Under the pieces are notes generated by a model that ran no database searches, was not told the origin of the DNA, and saw nothing but the letters and a program-made list of their open reading frames with translations. From positions 1 through 64,000 of the forward strand of contig CAJMKK010000008.1 in NCBI GenBank assembly GCA_905214105.1: 64,000 bases of DNA, read 5' to 3'. Below, piece by piece: positions 16,048 to 25,323 of the stretch. The DNA comes from an uncultured bacterium. GTDB taxonomy: Bacteria > Actinomycetota > Coriobacteriia > Coriobacteriales > Coriobacteriaceae. The translations under genes were made by a program, and so were the position numbers. Positions within the stretch are counted from its first letter, which is position 1. Every line of letters starts with the position of its first letter.

Positions 16048-18261
16048 TCAACCGCTGGCGGGAACGTCGACACAGCTTTCAAGGTAGCTCTTCATGATGT
16101 CTTCCAATGTGGGCACGCGCCCTTCGGCCAATATGCCCAAGGCATCCAGCACATCGAATACGGCGGTTGCGTCATCGGCCCCGAGAAGGTCTTTGTTGCA
16201 CTGGTTCAACCTCGCATCGAGCACAGTATGCCCGCGCCGCGCGGCCACCCTTGCAAGGGCATCGCCATCGGCAATCAGTGGGTGCCTTTGGATTTCGAAA
16301 ACCAGCCCATACTCTTCGCCGGGCTTTCTGGAATCGAGATCAAACGCGAGTCCGATCTCTTGGACAACGAGCCATGTTTCGGCATATAGCTTCCCCGCCT
16401 CATCCAAGAATAGCCTCGTCATAGCGGGCACGAAATCCCCATACCCAAGAAATTTCCCGCAAAGAAGCGTTTTCGACAGGGAAGAGACCTTCGGATAGCG
16501 AGACAGCCACGCCCTGCCCTCTCGAGTTTTAAGCAAGGGGCAAACCTCTTCGGGATTTCCAAGCATTTCCGTAAGTATGTAGAACCTGGCACAGAAGGCG
16601 GCGGTCCTGTTAATCCGAATGCCGGGCGCGTAATGGCCCATCGGAGTCTCGAAGCCGGCGGCCCTTTCATATGCGACCCTGCACTCCGCACGCATACCAA
16701 GCAAGGCGTAGCACAGGCTCATCTCGAAATAGGGATATCCGAGGGACGGTTGCTTATTGAGCGCGGCGAGGCGCTCTTCGGCAATCGAGAGCTGCAATTT
16801 CGCCACCTCGGGTTTGTCGTACAGTGTCAGCCGGGCAAGCTGCCATCGACACTCGAGCGCCGCCATGACCTGCAGGCTTCTCTCAAGGAGGCCTATAGCC
16901 TCATCAGTGTACGACACGGCGCGCTCAACGCTCTCTCCAACCATTAAGGCTAGGGCAGCGCGTTCTCGCAGCACTTGGGAGCGCCGCAGAATCGCCTCGG
17001 GAGGAAGGCCATCCTCCATCACATCCAAGTCATGCTCCGCGTCCCCATCCTTGAAATACCGCATTACGCTCTCAGCCAAAGTATTTGGGAAGCGGTCATT
17101 CACCGCCAAGCCCGAAAGCATCGCACTCAGGTTCTTATGGGCATAGTAGCGTGCATCGGGGTCGCTTACGCACAAAAACCGATCGCATCGAGCGAAGAAA
17201 TTGAGCACGGGTGCGGGATCGAGCCCGTCGGACCACGCGATTCTGCCCAGGCTCGCCATAGCGACGACGCGCTGTTGCTCGGAAAGGGAGGCATTGCTAA
17301 GGGTGTTTTTGACCTCGACCAAATACAGCTTGTTCCTGTCCTCGATACTTGTCCCTATCTGCCTCATGAAAAGAAGCCGCAGATTGAAGAGCTGCCCAAA
17401 ATCGTTGGGGCCAATCGGAGCAAGCGCCTTTTCGCATTCCTCAATCAACCCCCACCCTTCTTTAACGCCGCCATCAGGCAAGCCGATTTTCGTTTTATTC
17501 AATGCTGCGTTCTCAAACAGCAGCAAGAGGAACGACTTATTCCGAACGCCCAGACGCTTAGCTTCGCGATACGTCTTCTTGAACTCGTCGTCGGCGACTT
17601 TGAACTGACCGTTCACGACATAGCTAATCGCGCGGTTGTGCCAAAGCTGGACCGTGATGAAAGGGTCTGTCTTGTCGGTTTTCTCGGCCAAGGCGCTTTC
17701 GAGCTCCGCTTGCGACCCAGCACGATCGCAAGCGGCGTCCGCGATAATATGGAGGGCGAAATGCCTGAAAGCCGGCTCTAAGTTTTCGTTCTCAAGCATT
17801 CTTTTCGCAACGCCGTTGTTTCCCAAGTAGATGTTGCAGAAAATCCTATCCTTGTCGAGGCAGGTGAGCTGCATTCTGGACAGTCGATCACGGTCAACCG
17901 AGTTCATCAGCCTGAAGGCAGCTACATAGTCGCATTCGGGAAGAGAGGGATCCGCCTTGTCCACTATGTCATCGAGCTGCTGCGCACACCAAAAATAGTT
18001 GACGAGAAGAGCGAACAGACTCAACGCGAGAAAGGGCGATGCCACACCCGCCAACCATAAAAGGCTAAGCTTTACCGATGCAAACAATGCATCGGACGCC
18101 AGTGCTGCAACATAGATACCGGCCTTGTAAAACCGCGCCAAAGCCTGCTTACGCAACCACAGCAAAAACAGCCCGACGACAATCGAAAACGCCAGGATAG
18201 AATGGGCCGGGTCAGGCCCCGTGACGATATCAATCGCAGCAAGGATATCTTGGAACGCCAT
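16048..18261 (-). CDS. Large membrane protein with TPR-like repeats, unknown role
   Basis: A 737-residue protein. The first 95 residues hold two or three membrane segments (about 22-37, 45-60, 65-90), and the remaining 640 residues are almost entirely alpha-helical with TPR-like helix pairs (for example HNRAISYVVNGQFKVADDEFKKTYREAKRL and RVVAMASLGRIAW). Such an arrangement suggests a membrane-anchored scaffold facing the cytosol. No catalytic motif is visible and I do not recognise a named family. The ATG follows CGGAGGATT, a good ribosome site. It is a single gene between the IS graveyard and the polysaccharide operon. Confidence 0.6.
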   Translation of the reverse strand: MAFQDILAAIDIVTGPDPAHSILAFSIVVGLFLLWLRKQALARFYKAGIYVAALASDALFASVKLSLLWLAGVASPFLALSLFALLVNYFWCAQQLDDIVDKADPSLPECDYVAAFRLMNSVDRDRLSRMQLTCLDKDRIFCNIYLGNNGVAKRMLENENLEPAFRHFALHIIADAACDRAGSQAELESALAEKTDKTDPFITVQLWHNRAISYVVNGQFKVADDEFKKTYREAKRLGVRNKSFLLLLFENAALNKTKIGLPDGGVKEGWGLIEECEKALAPIGPNDFGQLFNLRLLFMRQIGTSIEDRNKLYLVEVKNTLSNASLSEQQRVVAMASLGRIAWSDGLDPAPVLNFFARCDRFLCVSDPDARYYAHKNLSAMLSGLAVNDRFPNTLAESVMRYFKDGDAEHDLDVMEDGLPPEAILRRSQVLRERAALALMVGESVERAVSYTDEAIGLLERSLQVMAALECRWQLARLTLYDKPEVAKLQLSIAEERLAALNKQPSLGYPYFEMSLCYALLGMRAECRVAYERAAGFETPMGHYAPGIRINRTAAFCARFYILTEMLGNPEEVCPLLKTREGRAWLSRYPKVSSLSKTLLCGKFLGYGDFVPAMTRLFLDEAGKLYAETWLVVQEIGLAFDLDSRKPGEEYGLVFEIQRHPLIADGDALARVAARRGHTVLDARLNQCNKDLLGADDATAVFDVLDALGILAEGRVPTLEDIMKSYLESCVDVPASG

Positions 18262-18385
18262 AATCCTCCGCTAGACTCGAGTCCAATACTCGTTTGCTAT
18301 TGTAGCTTGCATTCTGCATTGATCTTCCTTCATGTAGTTTCAAATCGAACACATGTTTTGTTTTTAGGAACAGAGTTACATCAAA

Positions 18386-18419
18386 GGAGGCCGTATCAGC
18401 CAACGCTGATACGGCCTCC
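18386..18419 (-). terminator. Strong hairpin ending the polysaccharide operon
   Basis: A perfect 15-bp stem (GGAGGCCGTATCAGC with its complement, 4-nt loop) lies 50 bp beyond the last gene of the operon. The following T-run is short (TTTGATG on the minus strand), so termination is likely but not certain. Confidence 0.6.
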
Positions 18420-18470
18420 CTCTAGATTCGATTTTTGTATATCACCAGATCCTGGGAGTACACCTCTCCC

Positions 18471-19730
18471 CTAGTCCCTCTTAAACAGATCCCTCGTGTA
18501 CACCTTGTCCGCAACGTCCGCGAGCTCGTCGCTCCAGCGGTTGGCCACGATCACGTCGCAGCCGGCCTTGAAGGCCTCCAGGTCGTGGGTCACCTCGGAG
18601 CCGAAGAACTCCGGCGCGTCCAGCGTGGGCTCGTAGACCACCACGGGCACGCCCTTGGCCTTCACGCGCTTCATGACGCCCTGGATGGAGCTCGCGCGGA
18701 AGTTGTCGGAGTTGGACTTCATCGTCAGGCGGTAGACGCCCACGACCGGCTTCGGCTTGCCCTCGTAGACGCGGTCCCACACCATCTGCAGCACCTCGTC
18801 GGCGACGAAGTCCTTGCGGGTGCGGTTGGCCTCCACGATGGCCTCGATCAGGTTTTGGGGCACGTCCTTGTAGTTGGCCAGCAGCTGCTTGGTGTCCTTG
18901 GGCAGGCAGTAGCCGCCGTAGCCGAAACTGGGGTTGTTGTAGTGGCTGCCGATGCGCGGCTCCAGGCAGACGCCGTCGATGACATCGCGGGTGTTGAGGC
19001 CGCGGACCTCGCAGTAGGTGTCGAGCTCGTTGAAGTAGGCCACGCGCAGCGCCAGGTAGGTGTTGGCGAACAGCTTGACGGCCTCGGCTTCGGTGGTGCC
19101 CAGCACCAGCTCCGGGATGCCCTTCGAGCCGTCGGCGTTCACGCGCTCGAGTTCGGCGGGGTCGGCGCCCTGCGCGAGCAGGCCGGCGAAGCGCTCGGCG
19201 GCCGCGACGGCCTCGGGATCGTCCTTCGGCGCACCGACCACGATGCGGCTGGGGTGCAGGTTGTCGTATAGCGCCTTGCTCTCGCGCAGGAACTCCGGGC
19301 TGAAGAAGATCTTGCTGTCGCCCAGCCTCTCGCGCAGGCCCGCGGTGTAGCCGACGGGGATGGTCGACTTGATGACGATCCAGGCGTCCGGGTTCACCGA
19401 GCGCACGGCGGCGATGGCGGCCTCGACGGAGCTCGTGTCGAAGAAGTTCCTATCGCTGTCGTAGTTGGTGGGCGTGGCGATGACGGCGTAGTCGGCGCCC
19501 GCGTAGGCCTCTGCAACGTCGACGGTGGCGTGCAGGTCGAGCTCGCGCTCCCCCGCCTTTGCTTCCGCCAGGAAGCGCTCGATCTCGTCGTCCTGGATGG
19601 GCGACATATAGTCGTTGATCTTCTCGACCTTCTCGGGCACGATGTCCAGCGCGTGCACCTCGTTGTGCTGCGAGAGCAGGACGGCGAGGGACAGGCCGAC
19701 GTAGCCGGTACCGGCGACAGCGATCTTCAT
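18471..19730 (-). CDS. ugd: UDP-glucose 6-dehydrogenase
   Basis: This enzyme oxidises UDP-glucose twice with NAD to UDP-glucuronate, a precursor for acidic capsule sugars. The 419 residues carry the N-terminal Rossmann motif [11 protein letters not shown], the conserved KSTIPVGYT, the substrate-binding [11 protein letters not shown], and the catalytic cysteine in [15 protein letters not shown] set the start at 19730, which has GGAG at 6-nt spacing; an upstream TTG overlaps that site. It is the last gene of the operon, after the epimerase that would use its product, so the pair probably supplies UDP-glucuronate and UDP-galacturonate. Confidence 0.95.
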   Translation of the reverse strand: MKIAVAGTGYVGLSLAVLLSQHNEVHALDIVPEKVEKINDYMSPIQDDEIERFLAEAKAGERELDLHATVDVAEAYAGADYAVIATPTNYDSDRNFFDTSSVEAAIAAVRSVNPDAWIVIKSTIPVGYTAGLRERLGDSKIFFSPEFLRESKALYDNLHPSRIVVGAPKDDPEAVAAAERFAGLLAQGADPAELERVNADGSKGIPELVLGTTEAEAVKLFANTYLALRVAYFNELDTYCEVRGLNTRDVIDGVCLEPRIGSHYNNPSFGYGGYCLPKDTKQLLANYKDVPQNLIEAIVEANRTRKDFVADEVLQMVWDRVYEGKPKPVVGVYRLTMKSNSDNFRASSIQGVMKRVKAKGVPVVVYEPTLDAPEFFGSEVTHDLEAFKAGCDVIVANRWSDELADVADKVYTRDLFKRD

Positions 19731-19799
19731 GTCATTCTCCAATTGTCAAAGTACAATAATTCGCATGAAAAATGGCCCCTGTTACAGGGCCATGATTTC

Positions 19800-20840
19800 C
19801 TAAATGTTGTAGTAGCACTTATACCACTTGGCAAAGGCCCTCAGGCCGTCCTCAAGCGGCGTCGCGGGCTTGTAGCCCAGGTCGTGCTCGAGCGCCGTAG
19901 TGTCGGCGTAGGTGACGGGCACGTCGCCAGGCTGCATGGGCACGAGCTGCTTGTGGGCCTCAAAGTCGTAGTCGGCCGGGAGCACGCCCTCCTCCACCAG
20001 CACGCGTTGCAGCGTGTCAACGAAGTCGAGCAGGTTCTCGGGATGAGAGTTGCCGATGTTGTAGACGCGGTGCGCGGCGAGGGGCAGCCCGTCCTCGCCC
20101 ATCTTCACCTCGGGCGCGGCGTCCATTACACGCCTCACGCCCTCTACGATGTCGTCGACGTAGGTGAAGTCGCGGCGGCAGTCGCCCATGTTGAAGATCT
20201 TGATGGTGTCCCCGCGGCGCAGCTTCTCGGTGAAGCCGAAGTAGGCCATGTCGGGCCTGCCCATAGGGCCGTACACCGTGAAGAAGCGCAGGCCGGTGGC
20301 CGGGATGGAGTAGAGCTTGGAGTAAGCCGCGGCCATGAGCTCATTAGACTTCTTGGTGGCGGCGTAGAGTGACACCGGCGAGTCGACGCGGTCCTCCTCC
20401 GAGAACGGCACCTTCTTGTTGCCGCCGTAGACCGAGCTGGAACTGGCGTAGACCAGGTGCTTGACCGGGTGGTGGCGGCAGGCCTCGAGCACGTTGAAGA
20501 AGCCGACGAGGTTGCTCTCCAGGTAGGCGCGCGGGTTCTCGATGGAGTAGCGGACGCCCGCCTGGGCGGCGAGGTTCACAACGACGTCGAAGCCGTTCTG
20601 TGCGAACAGGCGCTCGATGAGGGCGGCATCGCACAAATCGCCGCGCACGAAGGTGAAGCAGCCGTTGATATCGGCCTCGGCAAGCATGCGAAGGCGCGCG
20701 TCCTTGATGCCAGGATCATAATAGCTGTTGAGATTGTCGAGGCCGACGATGGCATCATCGGCCTCTTCGAGCAGCTTCTTGACGAGAAATGCACCGATGA
20801 AGCCCGCGGCCCCGGTGACGAGCACTTTTCTAGTTGTCAT
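19800..20840 (-). CDS. UDP-glucuronate 4-epimerase-like SDR enzyme
   Basis: A 346-residue extended short-chain dehydrogenase. It has the NAD motif TGAAGFIGAFLV, the Thr/Ser-Tyr-Lys catalytic set (SSSSVYGGN, then SLYAATKKSNE), and FFTVYGPMGRPDMAYFGFT, a segment typical of the branch that epimerises UDP-glucuronate to UDP-galacturonate. Placement directly before ugd supports that substrate. The exact specificity among UDP-sugar epimerases cannot be read from sequence alone. Codon use is GC-rich like ugd and unlike the glycosyltransferases upstream. Confidence 0.85.
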   Translation of the reverse strand: MTTRKVLVTGAAGFIGAFLVKKLLEEADDAIVGLDNLNSYYDPGIKDARLRMLAEADINGCFTFVRGDLCDAALIERLFAQNGFDVVVNLAAQAGVRYSIENPRAYLESNLVGFFNVLEACRHHPVKHLVYASSSSVYGGNKKVPFSEEDRVDSPVSLYAATKKSNELMAAAYSKLYSIPATGLRFFTVYGPMGRPDMAYFGFTEKLRRGDTIKIFNMGDCRRDFTYVDDIVEGVRRVMDAAPEVKMGEDGLPLAAHRVYNIGNSHPENLLDFVDTLQRVLVEEGVLPADYDFEAHKQLVPMQPGDVPVTYADTTALEHDLGYKPATPLEDGLRAFAKWYKCYYNI

Positions 20841-20870
20841 ATAATCTCTTTCGTTAGGTAGGTTAGAGTT

Positions 20871-21401
20871 CTAAATTTGCACCTTGTGGTTAATATATCC
20901 ACCCGTTGCGCCAACTCGAGGAATCACGCGACAAGGATTGCCTAGCACAATCGAGTGGCTAGGAACGTCGCAGTTCACGTACGCCCCAGGGGCAATAAGG
21001 ACATCGTTTCCCACCGAGATTCTGCCGACCAAGGTCGCATTGACGCCTATCCAGACGCAATCCCCAATTACCGGAGCACCCTCACGCTTCCCTCGGTTCT
21101 CTTGGCCAATAGTCACGCCCTTATGCAGGTTGCAATTCGAGCCGATGATGGCAGCCGGGTTCACCGTGATATTGTATGCGTGACCCAGATAAAGGCCCGG
21201 TCCGATATCAGTTGAGCGGGATATCTCGAGTCCATACCTTTCGCGCATATGCTGCAGCATCAACCTCCAGATAGGATTGGAGGAGCGCTGGGTCTTTCGG
21301 AGCACCCATAGAAATCTGAGGGCGTGGTCAGTCATAAGTGAAGTGTCTTCTCCATAACGCTGCCAATCGGGGCACCCCCCCCGTTTTTGTTTACCAAACA
21401 T
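20871..21401 (-). CDS. Hexapeptide-repeat acyltransferase (serine acetyltransferase-like)
   Basis: A 176-residue left-handed beta-helix protein. Hexapeptide turns start at about residue 60 (STDIGPGLYLGH, NPAAIIGSNCNLHKGVTIG, CVWIGVNATLVGRISVGNDVLIAPGAYV), with the catalytic His probably in LHKGVTIG. Members of this group O- or N-acetylate sugars or serine; in this operon a capsule sugar is the likely acceptor. The N-terminal 20 residues are encoded across a G8 tract (21375-21382), so slippage there would switch the gene off. A later in-frame ATG at 21335 could allow a shorter product. It may serve the bacillosamine-type pathway, but this is not shown. Confidence 0.85.
   Translation of the reverse strand: MFGKQKRGGCPDWQRYGEDTSLMTDHALRFLWVLRKTQRSSNPIWRLMLQHMRERYGLEISRSTDIGPGLYLGHAYNITVNPAAIIGSNCNLHKGVTIGQENRGKREGAPVIGDCVWIGVNATLVGRISVGNDVLIAPGAYVNCDVPSHSIVLGNPCRVIPRVGATGGYINHKVQI
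21375..21382 (-). repeat. G8 homopolymer inside the acyltransferase coding start
   Basis: Eight G on the coding (minus) strand encode Arg-Gly-Gly at residues 7-9 of the acyltransferase. Gain or loss of one base would shift the frame, so this could be a phase-variable tract. Confidence 0.6.
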
Positions 21402-21420
21402 AAGTTACATAGCCAATCTA

Positions 21421-22857
21421 TTAGAGAAATCTCGAATAAAGCGAATTAAGTTGTTTGCGAGTCGACGGGAAAATCTCGCAGCACAGTGCGTAAACAATCA
21501 CACACATGATTATCCCAGCGATGGTCGGGAGACAGATGCTATCAAGAACCCAGCCAGAGGTGAACATCACGACGGAGCAAGCAAAAATCGGAAGCAAGCG
21601 AGCAATCATTTTGCCAACAGGGAATTTAATAAAGGCTTTGAGGATGAAGACGTCGATTCCGATGGCTACCAGACGTAAAAGTGAGCTATAGAGCGCAAAC
21701 TCATTAAAGTCGAGGGATGCGGCATAGTAAGTTACTGGAACCATGACTAGGAGATAGGAGACCTGCGAGGCAAAGGATAGCTTTGGTCTGCCCTTAGCTC
21801 TGAAGACCTCGCTTGCATAATAGCCGATCGGAATCACTACGGCACTGCTTAAGGCCCATAGACCAAACATCAAAGAGCCCTCAGACCACTGCGGTCCAAG
21901 CACGAGGCTAGTCACGAAGTCACGGTAAAGAAAAATCCCGAAACCCAGAGGAACGACGAACAAGGCGACCTTTTCCTGCATGTGGAAAAAGGCGAGCTGA
22001 AACGATTCATCGTCACTCTGCCTTCGAGATAGTTCAGCAAATAGCACGGGAGTTGTCGCACTCGTGATGATGCCCATGCCGGTATTAACCATCGAGATTG
22101 ATGTCTTGTAAAGACCAAGGTAGTACGGAGTTAACAGGGAGCCTACGATGAAAGTCCCCATCCAAGACGTAAGCCAAATGGAAAACTGCTCGAGAAGCGT
22201 CCATGAACTGAATGACAGCATCTCCTTCAATTCGGCAAATGAGTAAAAAAGGGAAGGCTTCCAATCCGACTTAAGGGTCAAGACTAGAGAATTCACCAAG
22301 TTGCCGATAATAGTGCCGATCACAAGCGACCAGAAGTCGAAACCGAGAAGCGCTAAGGGTACAGTAACAAACAAAGGGACGAGGGCCACTGCGACCCTGA
22401 CGACAAATAACTCCTTAAAGGAGAAGGCCCTGTGAAACAGCGCAAGCTGGATGCTGCTCAAGGCGGTAAGGGGAAGAGAAGCACAAGCGACGACGAGGAC
22501 GATTCCAAGGCCATCGTTGCCCACAAGGGCAGCAAGAGGCTCGTTGAATAAAACTACGAGAGACCAGAGTGCTAAGGAGACGAACAAGTTCGTCACAAAG
22601 GCGACGTTAGCACTTCGGAAGAGATGGGACTTGTCCCTGAACTCGTGCTGGATGAGGTACTTCTGAAAACCCGCATCCGAAAGCATGTCCGCGAAGCTCG
22701 TTACCATGGTAACGGTAGCCACAACACCGAAAGCCTCTGGCGCAAGAATATGCGCAAGGGCGATCTGGGTAAGCGGTGATATTAGCTTAACGACCACCTC
22801 GGTCACAAGGGACCATTTGGTAGCCGAAGAAGCCTTTTGAGTTAATTCGTCAGTCAT
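21421..22857 (-). CDS. Polysaccharide flippase of the MOP superfamily
   Basis: A 478-residue integral membrane protein with about 12-14 hydrophobic helices and the family start LTQKASSATKWSLVTEVVVKLISPLTQIALA, typical of Wzx/WzxC-type flippases (PST/MATE group). It would move lipid-linked repeat units of the polysaccharide across the membrane for polymerisation by the EpsG-type protein. The sequence is AT-richer than ugd and the epimerase downstream. It lies 11 bp after the TupA-like fragment and 20 bp before the acyltransferase gene. Confidence 0.9.
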   Translation of the reverse strand: MTDELTQKASSATKWSLVTEVVVKLISPLTQIALAHILAPEAFGVVATVTMVTSFADMLSDAGFQKYLIQHEFRDKSHLFRSANVAFVTNLFVSLALWSLVVLFNEPLAALVGNDGLGIVLVVACASLPLTALSSIQLALFHRAFSFKELFVVRVAVALVPLFVTVPLALLGFDFWSLVIGTIIGNLVNSLVLTLKSDWKPSLFYSFAELKEMLSFSSWTLLEQFSIWLTSWMGTFIVGSLLTPYYLGLYKTSISMVNTGMGIITSATTPVLFAELSRRQSDDESFQLAFFHMQEKVALFVVPLGFGIFLYRDFVTSLVLGPQWSEGSLMFGLWALSSAVVIPIGYYASEVFRAKGRPKLSFASQVSYLLVMVPVTYYAASLDFNEFALYSSLLRLVAIGIDVFILKAFIKFPVGKMIARLLPIFACSVVMFTSGWVLDSICLPTIAGIIMCVIVYALCCEIFPSTRKQLNSLYSRFL

Positions 22858-22867
22858 CTTCCTTCAA

Positions 22868-23278
22868 TCATTTTTTCCCAAAAGCTAAGTCAAGATCAAT
22901 AAAGGAACCAAGAAGAGAGTCGTCCGCATCATCTATAGCGCCGAACCCGCCATCGTTGAAAAGCGTAAGCTCGCCGAAGATGAGCCTATCCCCCGCTAAA
23001 TACCAATCAGCGCGCATTTCTGGGAACCCTTCGGTAAGAACTGAGCTGTAATTGAGCATCTCGTTGAGTCTCGAAGGAGCAGGGATCTTATAATTGGACT
23101 TGGGTATGTCGCCCCATTCGAGATCAGGCAGGGAATCCCAACTTGGAGTGAAATAGTCGCACGTATGGTTGGAAAAACGCCCGCGATGAACTTCGATGAG
23201 CTTTGGTACGCCATTAAAACAGCTGACCTTATAGTCTGCCGGAGAGTTATCACGTTTCACAATGCCATGGACCCACAA
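22868..23278 (-). pseudogene. C-terminal remnant of a second TupA-like ATP-grasp protein
   Basis: The 136-residue frame begins at a TTG inside the end of the previous gene and contains only the C-terminal half of a TupA-like ATP-grasp protein: SPADYKVSCFNGVPKLIEV, FPEMRADWYLAGDRLIFGELTLFNDGGF. The matching blocks of the full-length neighbour are DYKIMCFDGKACCEF and FVRADFYEVAGQYYFGELTFFPGGGF. The nucleotide-binding N-terminal half is missing. The best explanation is deletion between two tandem paralogues, with the junction near the G8 tract at 23303-23310. Whether the fragment is translated is unknown. Confidence 0.65.
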
Positions 23279-24213
23279 TATCGTTGTTTCATTTTGGAAG
23301 CACCCCCCCCGATACTATCGGGGAGTTGTATCCAGGAGCCGAGCTTTTCATCCCACAAGGAAGGGTCGAACTCCTCAAAACCACCGCCTGGGAAGAATGT
23401 CAGTTCTCCGAAGTAATACTGACCGGCAACCTCATAAAAGTCGGCCCGAACGAACGGAATCTCCTTTGATAGCAGCTCAGCGTCAGAAACCATTTGTTTC
23501 AAGCTTGCAGGTGCTTTCGGAGGAATGTCCGCGTTGGGATAATGCCTGGTAAACGGCAGATGGTTCCATTCGGGGTCGAAGAAATCAACGCGCAAGTCGC
23601 CCTCGGATCGATCGGTGCAAGTGAACTCGCAGCAGGCCTTTCCATCAAAACACATAATCTTGTAATCAGTCAGATCGCTTTTGCCCTCAGCAGGATCAAG
23701 ATACTCCTCGGCGAAAACACATGGTTTGACATCCTTATATGGCCACTCTCGGGTACGCCAGAAGTAATTGGTCTTAAGGTGCTTCGCCAATTTCTTCTTC
23801 GCAGCATCGAGATCAAAGGTGCTTCGGTCGCTGCAGATGGCAACGCCTCCGCAATCGTGATTTGTCTTGAGGACGAACCGGTCAGGAAGATCCGTGATAT
23901 CGATATCCTCAACTTCCTCCCACATCGCGTAGGTCTTGGTGACATGCTCCACGCCGATACGCTCCGCGACCCAAGGTTTCACTCGATACTTATCCACTAG
24001 AGTGTTATAAAGGGGGTTCTTATCATGCAATTTAAGCCACTGAAGCTTTTCATTGAATGTCTTTGGATTTTTAAGATCGAGCTTTTCACCAACCGTCCCC
24101 CTAAACATTGCCTTTAGATGGGGCTCATCGGGGACCCAATTGGTGAGCCCATATCCAGCAGCAAAAACGTATGCTATCCAAGGGTTATTAATAAACTTTG
24201 AAAGCTTGTTCAC
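23257..24213 (-). CDS. TupA-like ATP-grasp glycan-modifying enzyme
   Basis: A 318-residue protein of the TupA-like ATP-grasp family found in capsule loci (named after TupA of teichuronopeptide synthesis). It shows the family's FNEKLQWLKLHDKNPLYNTLVDKYRVKPWV start, LPDRFVLKTNHDCGG, DYKIMCFDGK and the metal-binding ELTFFPGGGF. Such enzymes probably link amino acids or other groups to polysaccharides using ATP. The start is GTG with AGGAG at a good distance. The last 20 residues (after LGSWIQLPDS) are read from a G8 tract and the start of the neighbouring remnant, so the natural C-terminus may have been lost. Confidence 0.8.
   Translation of the reverse strand: MNKLSKFINNPWIAYVFAAGYGLTNWVPDEPHLKAMFRGTVGEKLDLKNPKTFNEKLQWLKLHDKNPLYNTLVDKYRVKPWVAERIGVEHVTKTYAMWEEVEDIDITDLPDRFVLKTNHDCGGVAICSDRSTFDLDAAKKKLAKHLKTNYFWRTREWPYKDVKPCVFAEEYLDPAEGKSDLTDYKIMCFDGKACCEFTCTDRSEGDLRVDFFDPEWNHLPFTRHYPNADIPPKAPASLKQMVSDAELLSKEIPFVRADFYEVAGQYYFGELTFFPGGGFEEFDPSLWDEKLGSWIQLPDSIGGGASKMKQRYCGSMAL
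23303..23323. repeat. G8 tract beside a short hairpin
   Basis: Eight C on the plus strand (23303-23310) run into the inverted repeat CCCCGATA-C-TATCGGGG (23307-23323). It lies at the 3' end of the TupA-like gene, next to the junction with the remnant. Confidence 0.6.
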
Positions 24214-24240
24214 TTGAAACTCCTGAATTACAGTGGATGA

Positions 24241-25323
24241 CTAAATTAAAGTTGCCATACTGTTGGCAAATAAAGCGATGGAGATAGGTACTACGAAATA
24301 AAAACTCAGCACTCGTCCATGTCTGCCAAAACAATGCATCATCAAATAAGGAATAAGAATGGCTAAGAAAATAGAATAATAAGAAAGAACACGTCCCATG
24401 ATGACCATTGAATATGATGCAGCCTGGAGACACAGTGCTAGACTCAGCGCAAAAATAGAGACCTTCACCATTTGAGGACTTTTTTTGAAATCATTCGTAT
24501 CCCGAAGCGCGTAAAGAACAACAACCGCCACAAATAAGAGAATGACGAGCATGCTAAAGCTTCCGCCTTCAACATCATATTTAGAACCAACAAAATGAGC
24601 ATACTGCGGAAAAATCTTTACAGCCACCATTGCCAAAGCGCGCCCAAGAGCAAGGAAGAGAAAGGAGACAGGAATCGCAATCTTAAGTAAGTGCATTACG
24701 TCTATTTTTTTGTAAAACCAGAGAAGAGCGAAGCATATCGATGATGAATGGAAGGCCATGGCAAGAACTATGGTGAGAACAAATGGAATTGGTTTATTAG
24801 AGTCGATCCAACGAGTTGAAAATAAACAAATCGAAAGAGCAATCATCTGGCGGTAAACGCCTAGGCTATATGCAAAGAGGCTTAAAGCGCAGTAGATGAG
24901 AAAGCTGACATAGGGAGATTCGCTATAGCGTATAAAAAAATCAAATACCAGTGGATAAATCAAAATACCGATAATAAAAAAGAATGCATGGTCAGATAAA
25001 TAGAAATGAGCGCAAATTTTCGTAAGCAGGAAGTAAAGCGGTTCATAATCGTATGGCCATACGAGCTTAGCGGTAAACACCTCACCCCACGAGATGCCCG
25101 CATAGTAATGTAAGGATCCGAGGTAATTTGGATTATCCGCTCCGACTGTAATATCGCGGACAGCCACGAAACAGATAAGGGCGACACAAAGGCAGGCGGC
25201 GTAAGGCGTCCAGTTAACATCCTTTAGCCCATCGCTCTTTCGGATATCTCCGCCCTCGCAAACGCCCCTATAGATAAGGGCAACGATTCCAGCAATGATG
25301 ATAAAGGTTAAATATGGAATCAT
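24241..25323 (-). CDS. EpsG-family polysaccharide polymerase
   Basis: A 360-residue protein with about ten membrane helices and the EpsG/Wzy-like marker VAVRDITVGADNPNYL in the first large loop, where family members keep an Arg and an Asp-x-x-x-Tyr. It probably joins exported repeat units into the polymer. Its ATG follows the stop of the upstream glycosyltransferase directly. The sequence is AT-rich compared with the operon ends, as usual for polymerase genes that are exchanged between strains. Specific linkage is not predictable. Confidence 0.85.
   Translation of the reverse strand: MIPYLTFIIIAGIVALIYRGVCEGGDIRKSDGLKDVNWTPYAACLCVALICFVAVRDITVGADNPNYLGSLHYYAGISWGEVFTAKLVWPYDYEPLYFLLTKICAHFYLSDHAFFFIIGILIYPLVFDFFIRYSESPYVSFLIYCALSLFAYSLGVYRQMIALSICLFSTRWIDSNKPIPFVLTIVLAMAFHSSSICFALLWFYKKIDVMHLLKIAIPVSFLFLALGRALAMVAVKIFPQYAHFVGSKYDVEGGSFSMLVILLFVAVVVLYALRDTNDFKKSPQMVKVSIFALSLALCLQAASYSMVIMGRVLSYYSIFLAILIPYLMMHCFGRHGRVLSFYFVVPISIALFANSMATLI

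Noticed and set aside
18386..18419. Inclusion of this hairpin in the large inverted-repeat group
   Set aside because: It has a short 4-nt loop and lies right after an operon, which is better explained as a terminator.
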